A stretch of DNA of 64,000 nucleotides from Chryseolinea lacunae (GTDB lineage Bacteria > Bacteroidota > Bacteroidia > Cytophagales > Cyclobacteriaceae), in NCBI RefSeq assembly GCF_016735595.1, contig NZ_JAERRB010000007.1:124001-188000 (forward strand), given 5' to 3'. Numbering within the stretch: position 1 is the stretch's first letter; each line of letters opens with the position of its first letter. Below, piece after piece: positions 34,554 to 42,877 of the stretch. The translations under genes were made by a program, and so were the position numbers. The notes under the pieces were generated by a model that searched no databases, was not told the DNA's origin, and saw only the letters and a program-made list of their open reading frames with translations.

Positions 34554-35993
34554 ATGAAACAGATCTTGCTCAGTCTGTGTCTTTTGATTTTTATCACCAC
34601 ACTATCGCCCGCCCAGGACTCAAAAGAATTTGACGACGGGGTGGCCAAATTCAAGGCCAAAGAATATCAGCAGGTCATCGACCAGTTTTCGACCCTGCTC
34701 AACAAGGCCTCGCATGACAAACGCCTCGACGAAGACCTTTATTTCTATCGGGGTCAATCCTACTACCACGTCAACCAATACGAGAACGCGCTGACGGACC
34801 TTGATAAGTGCCTGACGCTCAATCCTTATAACAAGGGCGTGGTGTACCTCTACATGGCCCGCAGTTCAGACAAGCTTGGACGCAAGCCGGAAGCCACCTC
34901 ATACTACAAAAACGCCCTCGACGCCGCCCAGAACAACAAAAAGACTACTGCCCGCATTCTGGCCGACCGCGCCCAGTTTCTGGCCCGCAACGGCGACAAG
35001 AGCGGTGCCAACGAAGACCTTGCCCAGGCCAAACTGCTCGATCCGTCGAACTCCGAAATAACCGGCACCAGCGTGGCTGCTGCCGGACCACCCGCAAGCC
35101 GCACGGCAGGCGAGGAGCGCAAAACGCAAGTGATCGTGAAAGGCAACAGCCAGGCCAAGAAACCTGAAGCAAAACCCGCGAAGGAAACCGCCGCCAACCC
35201 ACAACCCGCATCACCCCCCGTAACACAGCCCGCGCCCGCAGCACAGTCGGTGAACACCGAACTGGTATCGGCATTGGCGGGCGCCTATAAAGACGAAAAG
35301 CGCTACGCCCTCGTGATCGGCAACAGCAACTATTCCAAAGACATTGGCATCCTGAAGAACCCCGTGAACGACGCCACCGATGTGGCCACCGAACTACGCC
35401 GTTCAGACTTTGAAGTGCAACTGCTCACCAACGCCACCTACGTGCAGCTGCGCGAGGCCATGCGCAAATTCCATGAGAAACTCACCAACGGCCCGCGCGA
35501 CCAAACGGTAGGGCTATTCTATTATGCGGGCCACGGTGTGCAATACCAGGACGAAAACTACCTGGTGCCCGTAGACGCCGACGTGAAATTTGAAGACGAC
35601 ATCGCCCGCATGTGTTTCCCCGTGCAACGCATGGTGCTGGCCAACATGGAGCGATCGAACTCGCGCATGAACATCGTGATACTCGACGCCTGTCGCAACA
35701 ATCCTTTCCCGGCCACCTCGCGTTCGCTGGGCTCCGGTCTCGGCGAAATGAAGCGTGCACGCGGATCGTTCATTGCCTATGCCACGGCCCCTGGCTCGGT
35801 GGCATCAGACGGCAGCGGCCGCAACGGCCTCTACACGCAGGAGCTGTTGAAAGCGCTGAAGAAACCGAACCTCACCATAGAACAAGTGTTCAAAGATGTT
35901 CGCATGAACGTGCTGCGCCTTTCGGGCGACAAGCAATACACATGGGACAGCTCGAACATTATCGGTGAGTTCTATTTCAAGTTGCCTCAGTAG
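34554..35993 (+). CDS. Exported TPR-caspase (peptidase C14) protein, copy 1
   Basis: A 479-residue protein with a signal peptide (QILLSLCLLIFITTLSPAQ), so it acts outside the cytoplasm. Residues about 25-170 form tetratricopeptide-like helices (YFYRGQSYYHVNQYENALTD and so on). A Pro/Ala/Lys-rich linker (about 175-235) leads to a caspase/metacaspase p20 domain starting KRYALVIGNSNYSKDIG. The catalytic dyad is visible: His327 in FYYAGHGVQ and Cys380 in VILDACRNNPF, followed by GSFIAYATAPGSVASDGSG. It is probably an arginine/lysine-directed cysteine peptidase or a signalling scaffold; the substrate is unknown. A close paralogue lies 1 kb downstream. Confidence 0.88.
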   Translation: MKQILLSLCLLIFITTLSPAQDSKEFDDGVAKFKAKEYQQVIDQFSTLLNKASHDKRLDEDLYFYRGQSYYHVNQYENALTDLDKCLTLNPYNKGVVYLYMARSSDKLGRKPEATSYYKNALDAAQNNKKTTARILADRAQFLARNGDKSGANEDLAQAKLLDPSNSEITGTSVAAAGPPASRTAGEERKTQVIVKGNSQAKKPEAKPAKETAANPQPASPPVTQPAPAAQSVNTELVSALAGAYKDEKRYALVIGNSNYSKDIGILKNPVNDATDVATELRRSDFEVQLLTNATYVQLREAMRKFHEKLTNGPRDQTVGLFYYAGHGVQYQDENYLVPVDADVKFEDDIARMCFPVQRMVLANMERSNSRMNIVILDACRNNPFPATSRSLGSGLGEMKRARGSFIAYATAPGSVASDGSGRNGLYTQELLKALKKPNLTIEQVFKDVRMNVLRLSGDKQYTWDSSNIIGEFYFKLPQ

Positions 35994-36085
35994 AAAAGCG
36001 CTTTGCCAGTCTTGGCGTTAGGAGCACGCAAAGGCAGCGCACCCACTGTTTGTGTTTTCTTATTTAAACTAATAATAGACCCTCT

Positions 36086-37000
36086 ATGAAGTATTCTACA
36101 CGATTGGTATGTGCCATTTTTTTGGTGATGACCGGTTTCTCAGTGATGGCACAAGATGAAGGAGCCATTGTGAAGCGCGAGCGGATTGATAAGAGCAAAG
36201 GTATCTTCCTTGGTCTCGGCCCATCCTTCACATTTGGAAAGAACATCGGCGATTATAAGAATGGGATAAATGCAGAAATAGGATTTCTGAAACGACTGAA
36301 CCGGATATTCTCGGTAGGGCCATCCGTGTCTTATGTCAATTTCAAGTATGACCCTGAAGTGACAAGTTTGAAAAGTGGAAATGCCTACATCGGTTCGGGC
36401 GATCCGAACGACTGGCGCACAAAATATGGACTTCCCTCTCTGAACTACCAGTATGGATACGTTTTGAATTTGGAAGGCGGTGACTTAAGCCTTATCTCTT
36501 TGGCGGTGAATTTGAAACTTAATTTCATTCCTGTGAAAGACGACACAAAGTTTTCGGTCTATGGCTTTGCGAAACCCTTCATCAGTATAGCTTCCAGAAA
36601 AGAAGTGAAGGGGTCTGATGCGCGCTACACCTACGAAACCTATGAAGATACAGGGGGCACGCAGAGCACGGCCGACGATTATTTGTACTACAATCAAGAC
36701 GATGACACCTGGTATCCCGATGGTTACGAGAGCAATTGGGGACCATCGGACTATGAGGCTTTGAAGTCTGAAACCAAAGTGACGGGTGGGATTTTTATCG
36801 GGCCCGGTATTGAAATAATGCCCGCAAAATCATTTTCGTTTTACCTGCAGGCCGCGTTGGGCTACACTTTTCCGGTGAGCTATGTGAGCACGGCAGCGTA
36901 TGACAAAACGGTTACATCTTATGTGAATGAAAAATTCCCAATGGTCACAAAAGGATTCCCTTCGGTAAACGTGCAGGTGGGGGCTTCTTATAATTTCTAG
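36086..37000 (+). CDS. Predicted outer-membrane beta-barrel protein
   Basis: A 304-residue exported protein with signal peptide TRLVCAIFLVMTGFSVMAQ. The mature part consists of alternating polar/aromatic strands typical of small OmpA- or OprF-like barrels (IFLGLGPSFTFG, FSVGPSVSYVNF, KFSVYGFAKPFISIA), and it ends with the strand VNVQVGASYNF. One long acidic Tyr/Asp-rich loop (about residues 190-220) could bind metal or face outward. No named family is recognised. It lies between two caspase-like paralogues on the same strand with short gaps (92 and 39 bases), so co-expression is likely. Confidence 0.75.
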   Translation: MKYSTRLVCAIFLVMTGFSVMAQDEGAIVKRERIDKSKGIFLGLGPSFTFGKNIGDYKNGINAEIGFLKRLNRIFSVGPSVSYVNFKYDPEVTSLKSGNAYIGSGDPNDWRTKYGLPSLNYQYGYVLNLEGGDLSLISLAVNLKLNFIPVKDDTKFSVYGFAKPFISIASRKEVKGSDARYTYETYEDTGGTQSTADDYLYYNQDDDTWYPDGYESNWGPSDYEALKSETKVTGGIFIGPGIEIMPAKSFSFYLQAALGYTFPVSYVSTAAYDKTVTSYVNEKFPMVTKGFPSVNVQVGASYNF

Positions 37001-37039
37001 CGCATCATGGTTGACGTCGTCATATTGAATGTGGGAAAG

Positions 37040-38515
37040 ATGAAAGCAAGAAGGATATTCATAGTAATACTGATTTCGCTGGCCGTCCTGAACAACGCCA
37101 TGGCGCAGTTCAAGCTGTATGAAAAAGGACACGACAGCTACACTGCCGGCAAGTTCGACGATGCCATCAAAAACTTTTCCGAATACCTCACCAAAAGCAC
37201 CCGCGACAAATCGCTGGACGGGGAGGTGTATTACCTGCGCGCGCTCTCATACTACAAAACCAACGACTTCAAAAGCGCTATCGCTGATTTTGAAGAAACC
37301 ATCTTGCTCGATCATCCCAACAAGGGCAACATCTACTGGTTCATGGCCAAAGGCTATGACAAATCCAACAGCCTGGCCGAATGTGTGGGTGCCTACGACC
37401 ACGCCATTCGCGAGCTGAGCGACAACAAGGAATCGAAAGGCAAGTTGCTCTATGAGCGCAGCCAGATTCACACCCGCATGGGCAACCTCACCCCAGCCTA
37501 TGCCGACCTGAAAAGCGCTGCCGCCCTGCAACCCAAAAACGATGACATCCGCCATGCCCTGGAGGCATTGGAAAAACAAAACGTGGCTGGACGAAACACG
37601 GAACCCGCGGCAACACAAACAGCGCGACCAACCGAAACCAAGAAGGACGATGCCGTCAAACCTGCTGCCACCAAGCCTCAACCTGTGGTGACTAAAAGAG
37701 ACGAACCCGTGACGACTCCTGTCAAGCCTGTGGTGACCACTCCGTCCGTTGAAGAAAAGGTGGTAGTAACGCCTCCGGTGGCGGCTACGCCCACCATTGC
37801 CGAGTTCTACAAAGACGAGAAACGCTATGCCCTCGTGATCGGCAACGGCGGCTATCCAAAATCCATAGGAGTGTTGAAGAACCCCGTGAACGACGCTACA
37901 GATTTTGCCAAGGAATTGCAGAACTCCAACTTCGAGGTGCAGCTGCTCACCAACGCCACCTATGGCCAGATGCGCGCCGCCATGCTCAAGTTCAAGGAAA
38001 AGGTAGATGCCGGCGACCGCGACAAAACGGTGTCGTTGTTCTACTATGCAGGCCACGGCGTGCAGCGCGACGACGAGAACTACCTGGTGCCCATCGATGC
38101 CACCATCGAGTTTGAAGACGACATTGCGCGCTATTGCTTCCCCGTGCAGCGCATGGTGCTGGCCAACATGGAGCGCTCCAACTCGCGCATGAACATCGTG
38201 ATACTGGATGCCTGTCGCAACAACCCGTTTCCGGCGCTGAACCGCTCCATGGGCGACCAGGGGCTTGTGGAGATGCGCCGCGCGCGCGGATCGTTCATTG
38301 CCTATGCCACGGCCCCGGGCTCCATCGCGTCCGATGGGTCGGGCCGTAATGGGCTCTATACGCAGGAGTTGCTCAAGGCCATGCGCAAACCGGGGCTCAC
38401 CATCGAGCAGGTTTTCAAAGATGTGCGCCAAAGCGTGCTGCGGCTTTCGGGCAACAAGCAAAACACGTGGGACAGCTCCAATATCATCGGCGAATTCTAC
38501 TTCAAATTTCCCTGA
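37040..38515 (+). CDS. Exported TPR-caspase (peptidase C14) protein, copy 2
   Basis: Paralogue of the first caspase-like protein, 491 residues from the ATG at 37040 (an upstream in-frame ATG at 37007 would precede the signal peptide ARRIFIVILISLAVLNNAMA). It has the same layout: TPR-like helices (YYLRALSYYKTNDFKSAIAD), a Pro/Thr/Lys/Val-rich linker with a repeated KPVVT-like motif, and a caspase domain (KRYALVIGNGGYPKSIG) with His339 in FYYAGHGVQ and Cys392 in VILDACRNNPF. The caspase halves of the two genes are nearly identical over long nucleotide stretches, while the TPR and linker halves differ. Both copies keep their catalytic residues. Confidence 0.88.
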   Translation: MKARRIFIVILISLAVLNNAMAQFKLYEKGHDSYTAGKFDDAIKNFSEYLTKSTRDKSLDGEVYYLRALSYYKTNDFKSAIADFEETILLDHPNKGNIYWFMAKGYDKSNSLAECVGAYDHAIRELSDNKESKGKLLYERSQIHTRMGNLTPAYADLKSAAALQPKNDDIRHALEALEKQNVAGRNTEPAATQTARPTETKKDDAVKPAATKPQPVVTKRDEPVTTPVKPVVTTPSVEEKVVVTPPVAATPTIAEFYKDEKRYALVIGNGGYPKSIGVLKNPVNDATDFAKELQNSNFEVQLLTNATYGQMRAAMLKFKEKVDAGDRDKTVSLFYYAGHGVQRDDENYLVPIDATIEFEDDIARYCFPVQRMVLANMERSNSRMNIVILDACRNNPFPALNRSMGDQGLVEMRRARGSFIAYATAPGSIASDGSGRNGLYTQELLKAMRKPGLTIEQVFKDVRQSVLRLSGNKQNTWDSSNIIGEFYFKFP

Positions 38516-38578
38516 CACGCGTCCGAAGATGCCGGGTGCCGTTCATGTTTTATTTTACACGGGATTGATAAAAGATCT

Positions 38579-38586
38579 TATCTTTG
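38579..38586 (+). promoter_or_regulatory. -7 promoter box
   Basis: TATCTTTG is an exact TAnnTTTG match, 49 bases before the ATG of the 104-residue conserved protein, in the 120-base gap after the second caspase gene. Confidence 0.5.
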
Positions 38587-38635
38587 AAGATATGGATGGC
38601 TCGCATTTTTTGCCAATTACCCTACCGCGATCAAC

Positions 38636-38950
38636 ATGAATACATTTGAAACACTCTCCCAGGCCATTAACGCCCTGAAGGAACAAGGCTACACAAACGA
38701 TTTCAACCTGCATCCTGAATGGATTGAATGCGCCGCCCTGAGCGTGAAATTTCGTCCCGAAGAATTCCACGTAGACGCCGTGTACCGTTTCGAGGGCATG
38801 ACCAATCCCGACGACAGCTCGGTGCTCTATGCCGTGTCGTCGACCAATGGCACAAAAGGATTGCTGGTGGATGCTTACGGCGTTTATGCCGAATCGGTGA
38901 GCCAGACCATGATTGAGAAGCTGAAAATTGATAGAAACACCTATTCATAA
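38636..38950 (+). CDS. Conserved small Bacteroidota protein
   Basis: A 104-residue cytoplasmic protein starting NTFETLSQAINALKEQGYTN. It belongs to a small family widespread in Bacteroidota that is often auto-labelled phosphoribosylpyrophosphate synthetase. It is far too short for that enzyme (over 300 residues) and lacks its PRPP-binding loop, so I do not support the label. Visible features are an N-terminal amphipathic helix, a beta-rich middle (FHVDAVYRFEGMTNPDDSSVLYAV) and a C-terminal helix. The true function is unknown. It has its own promoter box and is transcribed away from the caspase cluster. Confidence 0.75.
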   Translation: MNTFETLSQAINALKEQGYTNDFNLHPEWIECAALSVKFRPEEFHVDAVYRFEGMTNPDDSSVLYAVSSTNGTKGLLVDAYGVYAESVSQTMIEKLKIDRNTYS

Positions 38951-38978
38951 AAAAGGGACGGTGATAACCACCATCCCT
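38949..38978. terminator. Possible terminator hairpin
   Basis: AGGGACGGTG and CACCATCCCT pair with one mismatch around a 5-base loop. The A-run lies on the left side and no strong T-run follows on the plus strand, so it would terminate minus-strand transcription better than the preceding plus gene. Confidence 0.3.
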
Positions 38979-39193
38979 CTTCCTGGGCTTAAAAATAAAT
39001 CGAAGCGAATCAGAACAACGGTTAACGTAAATGCGTTATTGACACAACACTCATCTATACAATTGCACGGTGTTGTCATTTTTTCCAGCCCTTCTGTTAG
39101 AGGGGCGTCGAATACGCTGCAATATTTATAAAAAAAACTAATCTCGAAATCCCTATTTTCCGACAATAGCTTAAACTCGACTTTCGGATATTC

Positions 39194-39604
39194 ATGATGA
39201 TGGAAGACACTTTATTGGAGTTGAACAAGAAATTCTCCCTGGAAGAGTACAAAAAACTCAAGCCGGCTCAAGCCACGGCATTCAAAAACAATCTCAAACA
39301 AGCCATTGGCAACCTCAAGGGTCGTCACACACTGAAGGTGCTTGATGATGACTACCTGTTTTCGATCGCCGCCACCAAACCCAGCTATTCCATGATGGAG
39401 ATGGTGAACGACTATCGCGAACTCATCTTCAAACAGCGCAACACCAAAGACGACCGCGCGCAAACCAACCTGCTGCAAGAGAAGAAAGTGGATCTTTGGA
39501 AAAAAATGCTGGAAGCCATGTTCGGCGGCTATTCGTTGTTCTACGTGGTGGACAAATCAACCATTGCGATGAATCAGCATATTCTCAACGCCATCGTTGG
39601 GTAG
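39194..39604 (+). CDS. Hypothetical cytoplasmic protein
   Basis: A 136-residue, mostly helical, Lys/Leu-rich protein with no signal peptide or membrane segment. The N-terminal two thirds look like a long charged helical hairpin (EEYKKLKPAQATAFKNNLKQAIGNLK); the C-terminus is more hydrophobic (AMFGGYSLFYVVDKSTIAMN). No family recognised. The start is one of three successive ATG codons at 39194-39202. It is preceded by a 240-base gap with no other gene and followed by a strong terminator, so it is probably a single-gene unit. Confidence 0.65.
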   Translation: MMMEDTLLELNKKFSLEEYKKLKPAQATAFKNNLKQAIGNLKGRHTLKVLDDDYLFSIAATKPSYSMMEMVNDYRELIFKQRNTKDDRAQTNLLQEKKVDLWKKMLEAMFGGYSLFYVVDKSTIAMNQHILNAIVG

Positions 39605-39680
39605 AACTCGCGCACGCGCGTTGCTTTTGATATCACCTTGCCTTGCGGCAAGAGCATATTATATATAACAACTATTCTGA

Positions 39681-39723
39681 AACAGAAGGCCGGACCATCA
39701 ATGTGGTCCGGCCTTCTGTTTTG
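39681..39723 (+). terminator. Strong hairpin terminator
   Basis: A perfect 17-base stem (39681-39697 with 39704-39720) around the 6-base loop TCAATG, followed by TTTG. It lies between the hypothetical gene and the convergent hydrolase gene, and could stop transcription from both sides. Confidence 0.8.
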
Positions 39724-39741
39724 TAGAGCCATTGATGTGCT

Positions 39742-40608
39742 TCACACGATGTTGTGCTTACGCAGAAAGGCATCGATATAGTCAGCAATCTGTTCGTGAA
39801 ATTCCTCCAGTGCGAAGTGTCCCGTGTTCAACAAATGTACCTCAGCGTTGGGCAGGTCGCGAAGGTAGGCGAGCGCACCTTTGTCGGTGAAAAACGGATC
39901 GTTCTTTCCCCAGGCAATAAGAGCCGGCGGTTGACGGTCGCGCAGAAACTGTTGCCACGCGGGGTAGAGCGTCAGGTTATTCCGATAGTCATACAACAGG
40001 TCGAGCTGTATCTCGGCGTTGCCCGGACGATCGAGAAAATATTGATCGTGATGATAGGCATTGGGGTTGATGCGCGAAGCATCTTCGGTGCCGTGCAGGT
40101 ATTGAAACGTTGTGCCCTCCAGTGTCAGGGCGCCGCGCATGGCGTTTTCAGTTTCTGCATTCCGGTTTGCCCAAAACTTTTTGCCATCGTCAATCGCGGG
40201 GCCAAGACCTTCTTCATAGGCATTGCCGTTTTGCAACACCAGGGCCTGAATCAATTCCGGTCTGCGCAAGGCAACGCGATAACCCACGGGCGCACCATAG
40301 TCCTGCATATAGACCGTGAAGTGCGTCAGTTTCAGAGCATCGATAAACTTCTCGATCACCACCGACAGATTGTCGAACGTGTAGGCAAAGGCGTTGCGCG
40401 CGGGCATGTCGCTCAACCCAAACCCGGGATAGTCGGGAGCCACCAGGTGATAGCGATCGGCCAGGTTGCGAATGAGGTCGCGATACATGTGCGACGAAGA
40501 CGGGAAGCCGTGCAGCAGGAGCAGGGTGGGGTGTTGGGGATTGCCGGCTTCGCGATAGAAAATGGAAAGGCCGTCGATCGCAATTTTTTTGTATTGAATG
40601 TTCAGCAT
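39742..40608 (-). CDS. Alpha/beta hydrolase (haloalkane dehalogenase/epoxide hydrolase-like)
   Basis: A 288-residue soluble enzyme of the alpha/beta hydrolase fold. The oxyanion motif is LLLHGFPSSSHMYRDL and the nucleophile region is VYMQDYGAPVGYRVAL, where Asp occupies the nucleophile elbow, as in haloalkane dehalogenases and epoxide hydrolases rather than Ser esterases. The second acid is in ALIAWGKNDPFF and the catalytic His in HLLNTGHFALEE. The exact substrate is undetermined. It follows the NAD(P)-binding oxidoreductase gene on the same strand, 66 bases away with a hairpin between, and may belong to the same Rrf2-controlled unit. Confidence 0.9.
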   Translation of the reverse strand: MLNIQYKKIAIDGLSIFYREAGNPQHPTLLLLHGFPSSSHMYRDLIRNLADRYHLVAPDYPGFGLSDMPARNAFAYTFDNLSVVIEKFIDALKLTHFTVYMQDYGAPVGYRVALRRPELIQALVLQNGNAYEEGLGPAIDDGKKFWANRNAETENAMRGALTLEGTTFQYLHGTEDASRINPNAYHHDQYFLDRPGNAEIQLDLLYDYRNNLTLYPAWQQFLRDRQPPALIAWGKNDPFFTDKGALAYLRDLPNAEVHLLNTGHFALEEFHEQIADYIDAFLRKHNIV

Positions 40609-40628
40609 AAGGGTAGGGGAAAAAATGT

Positions 40629-40662
40629 AGAAAGAACTTCCGTGTGAAGAGAAGTTCTTTCT
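40629..40662 (-). terminator. Hairpin after the oxidoreductase gene
   Basis: AGAAAGAACTT and AAGTTCTTTCT form a perfect 11-base stem just past the oxidoreductase stop codon. On the minus strand a T-run follows about five bases later. It could be a partial terminator or a processing signal between the two genes. Confidence 0.45.
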
Positions 40663-40674
40663 ATTAGATAAATA

Positions 40675-41328
40675 TCAATACGCTGCCGTGAAGCGCTGGC
40701 GGATAAAGTTTTTGTTTTCCAACTCGTCAACGATGGCCACGCTCAGGTCTTCAACCGACAGACGGCTCTCGCCTTGTGCGTTGAACACGGGTTGGTCTGT
40801 GCCGGTGCGATACTTGCCTGTGCGGCCGTCGGTGATGCCGGGGTGCATCAAAATGGCGGGGCTCAGAAAGGTCCAGTCCAGTTGATCTTCTTTGCGCAGA
40901 ATGTTCAGGAAGTCGCGGGCACCCTGTGCACCGGCTTTGTATTCGGCGGGAAACTCGGGCGTGTCTACCAATTGCAAACCGGGCGCAATTTCAAGACTGC
41001 CTGCGCCACCCACAACCAGCAGACGCTTCACGTTTGCTTTCTTCACACCGCGTTGAATGGACTGCGATCCCGCCAGAAACTCGCTATAGATTTCCGGATT
41101 TGTCCAGCCGGGATTGTAGGCACTCACCACCACGTCATGTCCTTTCACCAACGCGGCCACTTCATCTTCGTTCCGCACGTTGCCGGCTTTGGCCGTGAGG
41201 TTGGCATGCTGGGTTTGAATCTTTGAGATGTCGCGGGCGATGGCCGTTACCTGGTGGCCCCGTTGCAAAGCTTCTTTCAAAATTTTTGTGCCCACAAATC
41301 CAGTGGCGCCGATCAATGCAATTTTCAT
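40675..41328 (-). CDS. NAD(P)-binding oxidoreductase (YwnB-like)
   Basis: Atypical short-chain dehydrogenase-like protein of 217 residues with the nucleotide-binding start KIALIGATGFVGTKILKEAL, then VTAIARD, DVVVSAYNP and the strand LLVVGGAGSLEI. It matches the NAD(P)H-binding family to which Bacillus YwnB belongs. That protein is also paired with an Rrf2-type regulator (YwnA), as here. A redox or electrophile-stress role is plausible, but the substrate is unknown. A palindromic site upstream (41353-41373) resembles the one before the Rrf2 gene, indicating control by that regulator. Confidence 0.9.
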   Translation of the reverse strand: MKIALIGATGFVGTKILKEALQRGHQVTAIARDISKIQTQHANLTAKAGNVRNEDEVAALVKGHDVVVSAYNPGWTNPEIYSEFLAGSQSIQRGVKKANVKRLLVVGGAGSLEIAPGLQLVDTPEFPAEYKAGAQGARDFLNILRKEDQLDWTFLSPAILMHPGITDGRTGKYRTGTDQPVFNAQGESRLSVEDLSVAIVDELENKNFIRQRFTAAY

Positions 41329-41352
41329 AGTTGTACGTTTTAGTTTGTTGTA

Positions 41353-41373
41353 TTGTAATGTTTATTGTTACAG
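41353..41373 (-). promoter_or_regulatory. Rrf2-type operator before the oxidoreductase gene
   Basis: TGTAA (41354-41358) and TTACA (41368-41372) form an inverted repeat with 9-base spacing, 25 bases upstream of the oxidoreductase ATG. The half-sites and spacing are the same as in the palindrome in front of the adjacent Rrf2 gene. Confidence 0.6.
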
Positions 41374-41389
41374 TTAAGTTCAAAAAAAA

Positions 41390-41800
41390 TCAGGAGAACT
41401 TCTTCGAGAAATCGGCGAGCGTGCTCTTTCCCAATTTCTTAAGCAACGCATCTTCCGCTTCAGTATACAAGGTGTCGAGATGTTTATTGATTTGTTTGCC
41501 CACCACACACGCCGGGTTGGGTGAATTGCGGGTAGAGCCCAGCAACGGCACTTGTCGCACTGCCGTGTAGACATCCGACAACAAGATCTGGCGTGCAGGT
41601 TTCGCCAAAGCATAGCCGCCCGTTTTGCCTTCCTTGCTTTCTACCAGCCCATGCTTTTTCAGGTTGCTGATTTCCTTTCGAACCAGCACCGGGTTTATGT
41701 TGATGCTGCCGGCAATCACTTCGGACGTAAGCAACTCGTCCGACAGGAGATCCAGCAACGTGAGGATGTGCATGGAGATGGAAAAGCGGCCGTTGTTCAT
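41390..41800 (-). CDS. Rrf2 family transcriptional regulator, single-cysteine type
   Basis: A 136-residue winged-helix regulator: FSISMHILTLLDLL, then the recognition region IAGSININPVLVRKEISNLK, the wing GKTGGYALAK, and a dimerisation helix at the C-terminus. It lacks the three-Cys cluster of Fe-S IscR/NsrR proteins. It has a single Cys, in NPACVVGKQIN, as in YwnA-like members that sense oxidants or hypochlorite by thiol modification. A perfect palindrome abuts its start codon, so it probably represses itself. It is followed by the NAD(P)-binding oxidoreductase with a matching site. Confidence 0.9.
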   Translation of the reverse strand: MNNGRFSISMHILTLLDLLSDELLTSEVIAGSININPVLVRKEISNLKKHGLVESKEGKTGGYALAKPARQILLSDVYTAVRQVPLLGSTRNSPNPACVVGKQINKHLDTLYTEAEDALLKKLGKSTLADFSKKFS

Positions 41801-41831
41801 CTGTAATGTTATTTATTACAGTACAAAGGTA
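41801..41831 (-). promoter_or_regulatory. Rrf2 autoregulatory operator and -7 box
   Basis: CTGTAAT-N7-ATTACAG (41801-41821) is a perfect palindrome touching the Rrf2 start codon. On the minus strand TACCTTTG (41831-41824) is an exact TAnnTTTG -7 box directly upstream, so transcription would begin inside the palindrome. A bound repressor would block it. Confidence 0.7.
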
Positions 41832-41933
41832 GACTTCTTTTGGTTCACGAGGCAAGAACAAAGCGAAGATTTATTTTAGGATGGGGGCGTCGGTATCGGT
41901 AAATTGACCAAAGACCTCTAAAATCCTCTCTGT

Positions 41934-42749
41934 ATGAAAGCCGTATCGAAGACTGCCTACTATTGCTGTGGTGTGCGAATGCAGGACGCCGAATCGAAAC
42001 ATCCGATTGTCGGCGACCGCTATGCCCGCGCGCTGCTGGGAGCCGATGGCCTGCGCTACTGGGAAGACTTCAGGAAGTTCAAGTTCCCCAACGCCAGCTG
42101 CATTGCCCGCCACTATATTATAGACGAGCATGTGCGCGCCGTGTTGAAGCAAAAGCCAGATGCCACCTTCGTGCTGGTTGGGGCCGGGCTCGACAGCCGG
42201 GCATTTCGTTTTCGAAGCGGAACCTGGTTGGAGTTTGACGCGCCGGAGGTGATGCAATACAAAAACAACATCCTGCCACAGCAGGAATGCCCGAACTCGC
42301 TGCAACGCGTCGCCATCGACTTTGAACGCGAAAAGCTGCGCGACAAACTTGCACCCTACGCCACCGCCGAACACGTGACGGTGATTGTGGAGGGCGTGCT
42401 TATCTATTTAACACGCGATCAGAAACGCGAACTGATTGCTGCCCTCACCACCATCTTTCCCCACCACACGTTGCTTTGCGATTTGATGACGGCTGAGTTT
42501 TTTGAAAAGGCCGGCAGGAAATTTCACTCTAAGATCGTCGCCGCCGGCACAACGTTTCTCGACATCGCCGCGCGGCCGGAACAGATTTTTCTCGATCATC
42601 ACTACACCGAGAAGGCACGCGAGAGCAACATGATCACCGCCGTTCGCAAGGGCGTGGTGTACATGCCCAAATTCCTGGCCGAGCGCGTGTTCAAACGACT
42701 CTTTATGGGATACGCCGTCTACACATTTGACTTTACCCAAAAAAATTGA
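41934..42749 (+). CDS. Class I SAM methyltransferase, LCMT/PPM1-like
   Basis: A 271-residue soluble methyltransferase of the leucine-carboxyl-methyltransferase (TcmP/PPM1) superfamily. The SAM-binding core is TFVLVGAGLDSRAFRFRSG, followed by the acidic strand TWLEFDAPEVMQYK; a later motif is VTVIVEGVLIYL. Bacterial members methylate carboxylates of small polyketide-type compounds or peptides; the substrate here is unknown. The start at 41934 precedes a conserved N-terminal helix. It is a single gene between the divergent Rrf2 gene and the exosortase pair. Confidence 0.88.
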   Translation: MKAVSKTAYYCCGVRMQDAESKHPIVGDRYARALLGADGLRYWEDFRKFKFPNASCIARHYIIDEHVRAVLKQKPDATFVLVGAGLDSRAFRFRSGTWLEFDAPEVMQYKNNILPQQECPNSLQRVAIDFEREKLRDKLAPYATAEHVTVIVEGVLIYLTRDQKRELIAALTTIFPHHTLLCDLMTAEFFEKAGRKFHSKIVAAGTTFLDIAARPEQIFLDHHYTEKARESNMITAVRKGVVYMPKFLAERVFKRLFMGYAVYTFDFTQKN

Positions 42750-42877
42750 AAACGACAGTAGTCCTACTGTTCGAAGGAGACGACAGCTAAAAATATATGT
42801 GGGTGGATGTAGCGTATGACAAAAATAGCTATTTACTTTGAAACACAAAGTACTTTTAATTCGTTTTGTCAACTACT

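Noticed and set aside
38636-38950. Phosphoribosylpyrophosphate synthetase
   Set aside because: It is about one third of the required length, and no PRPP-binding or ATP-binding motif is present.
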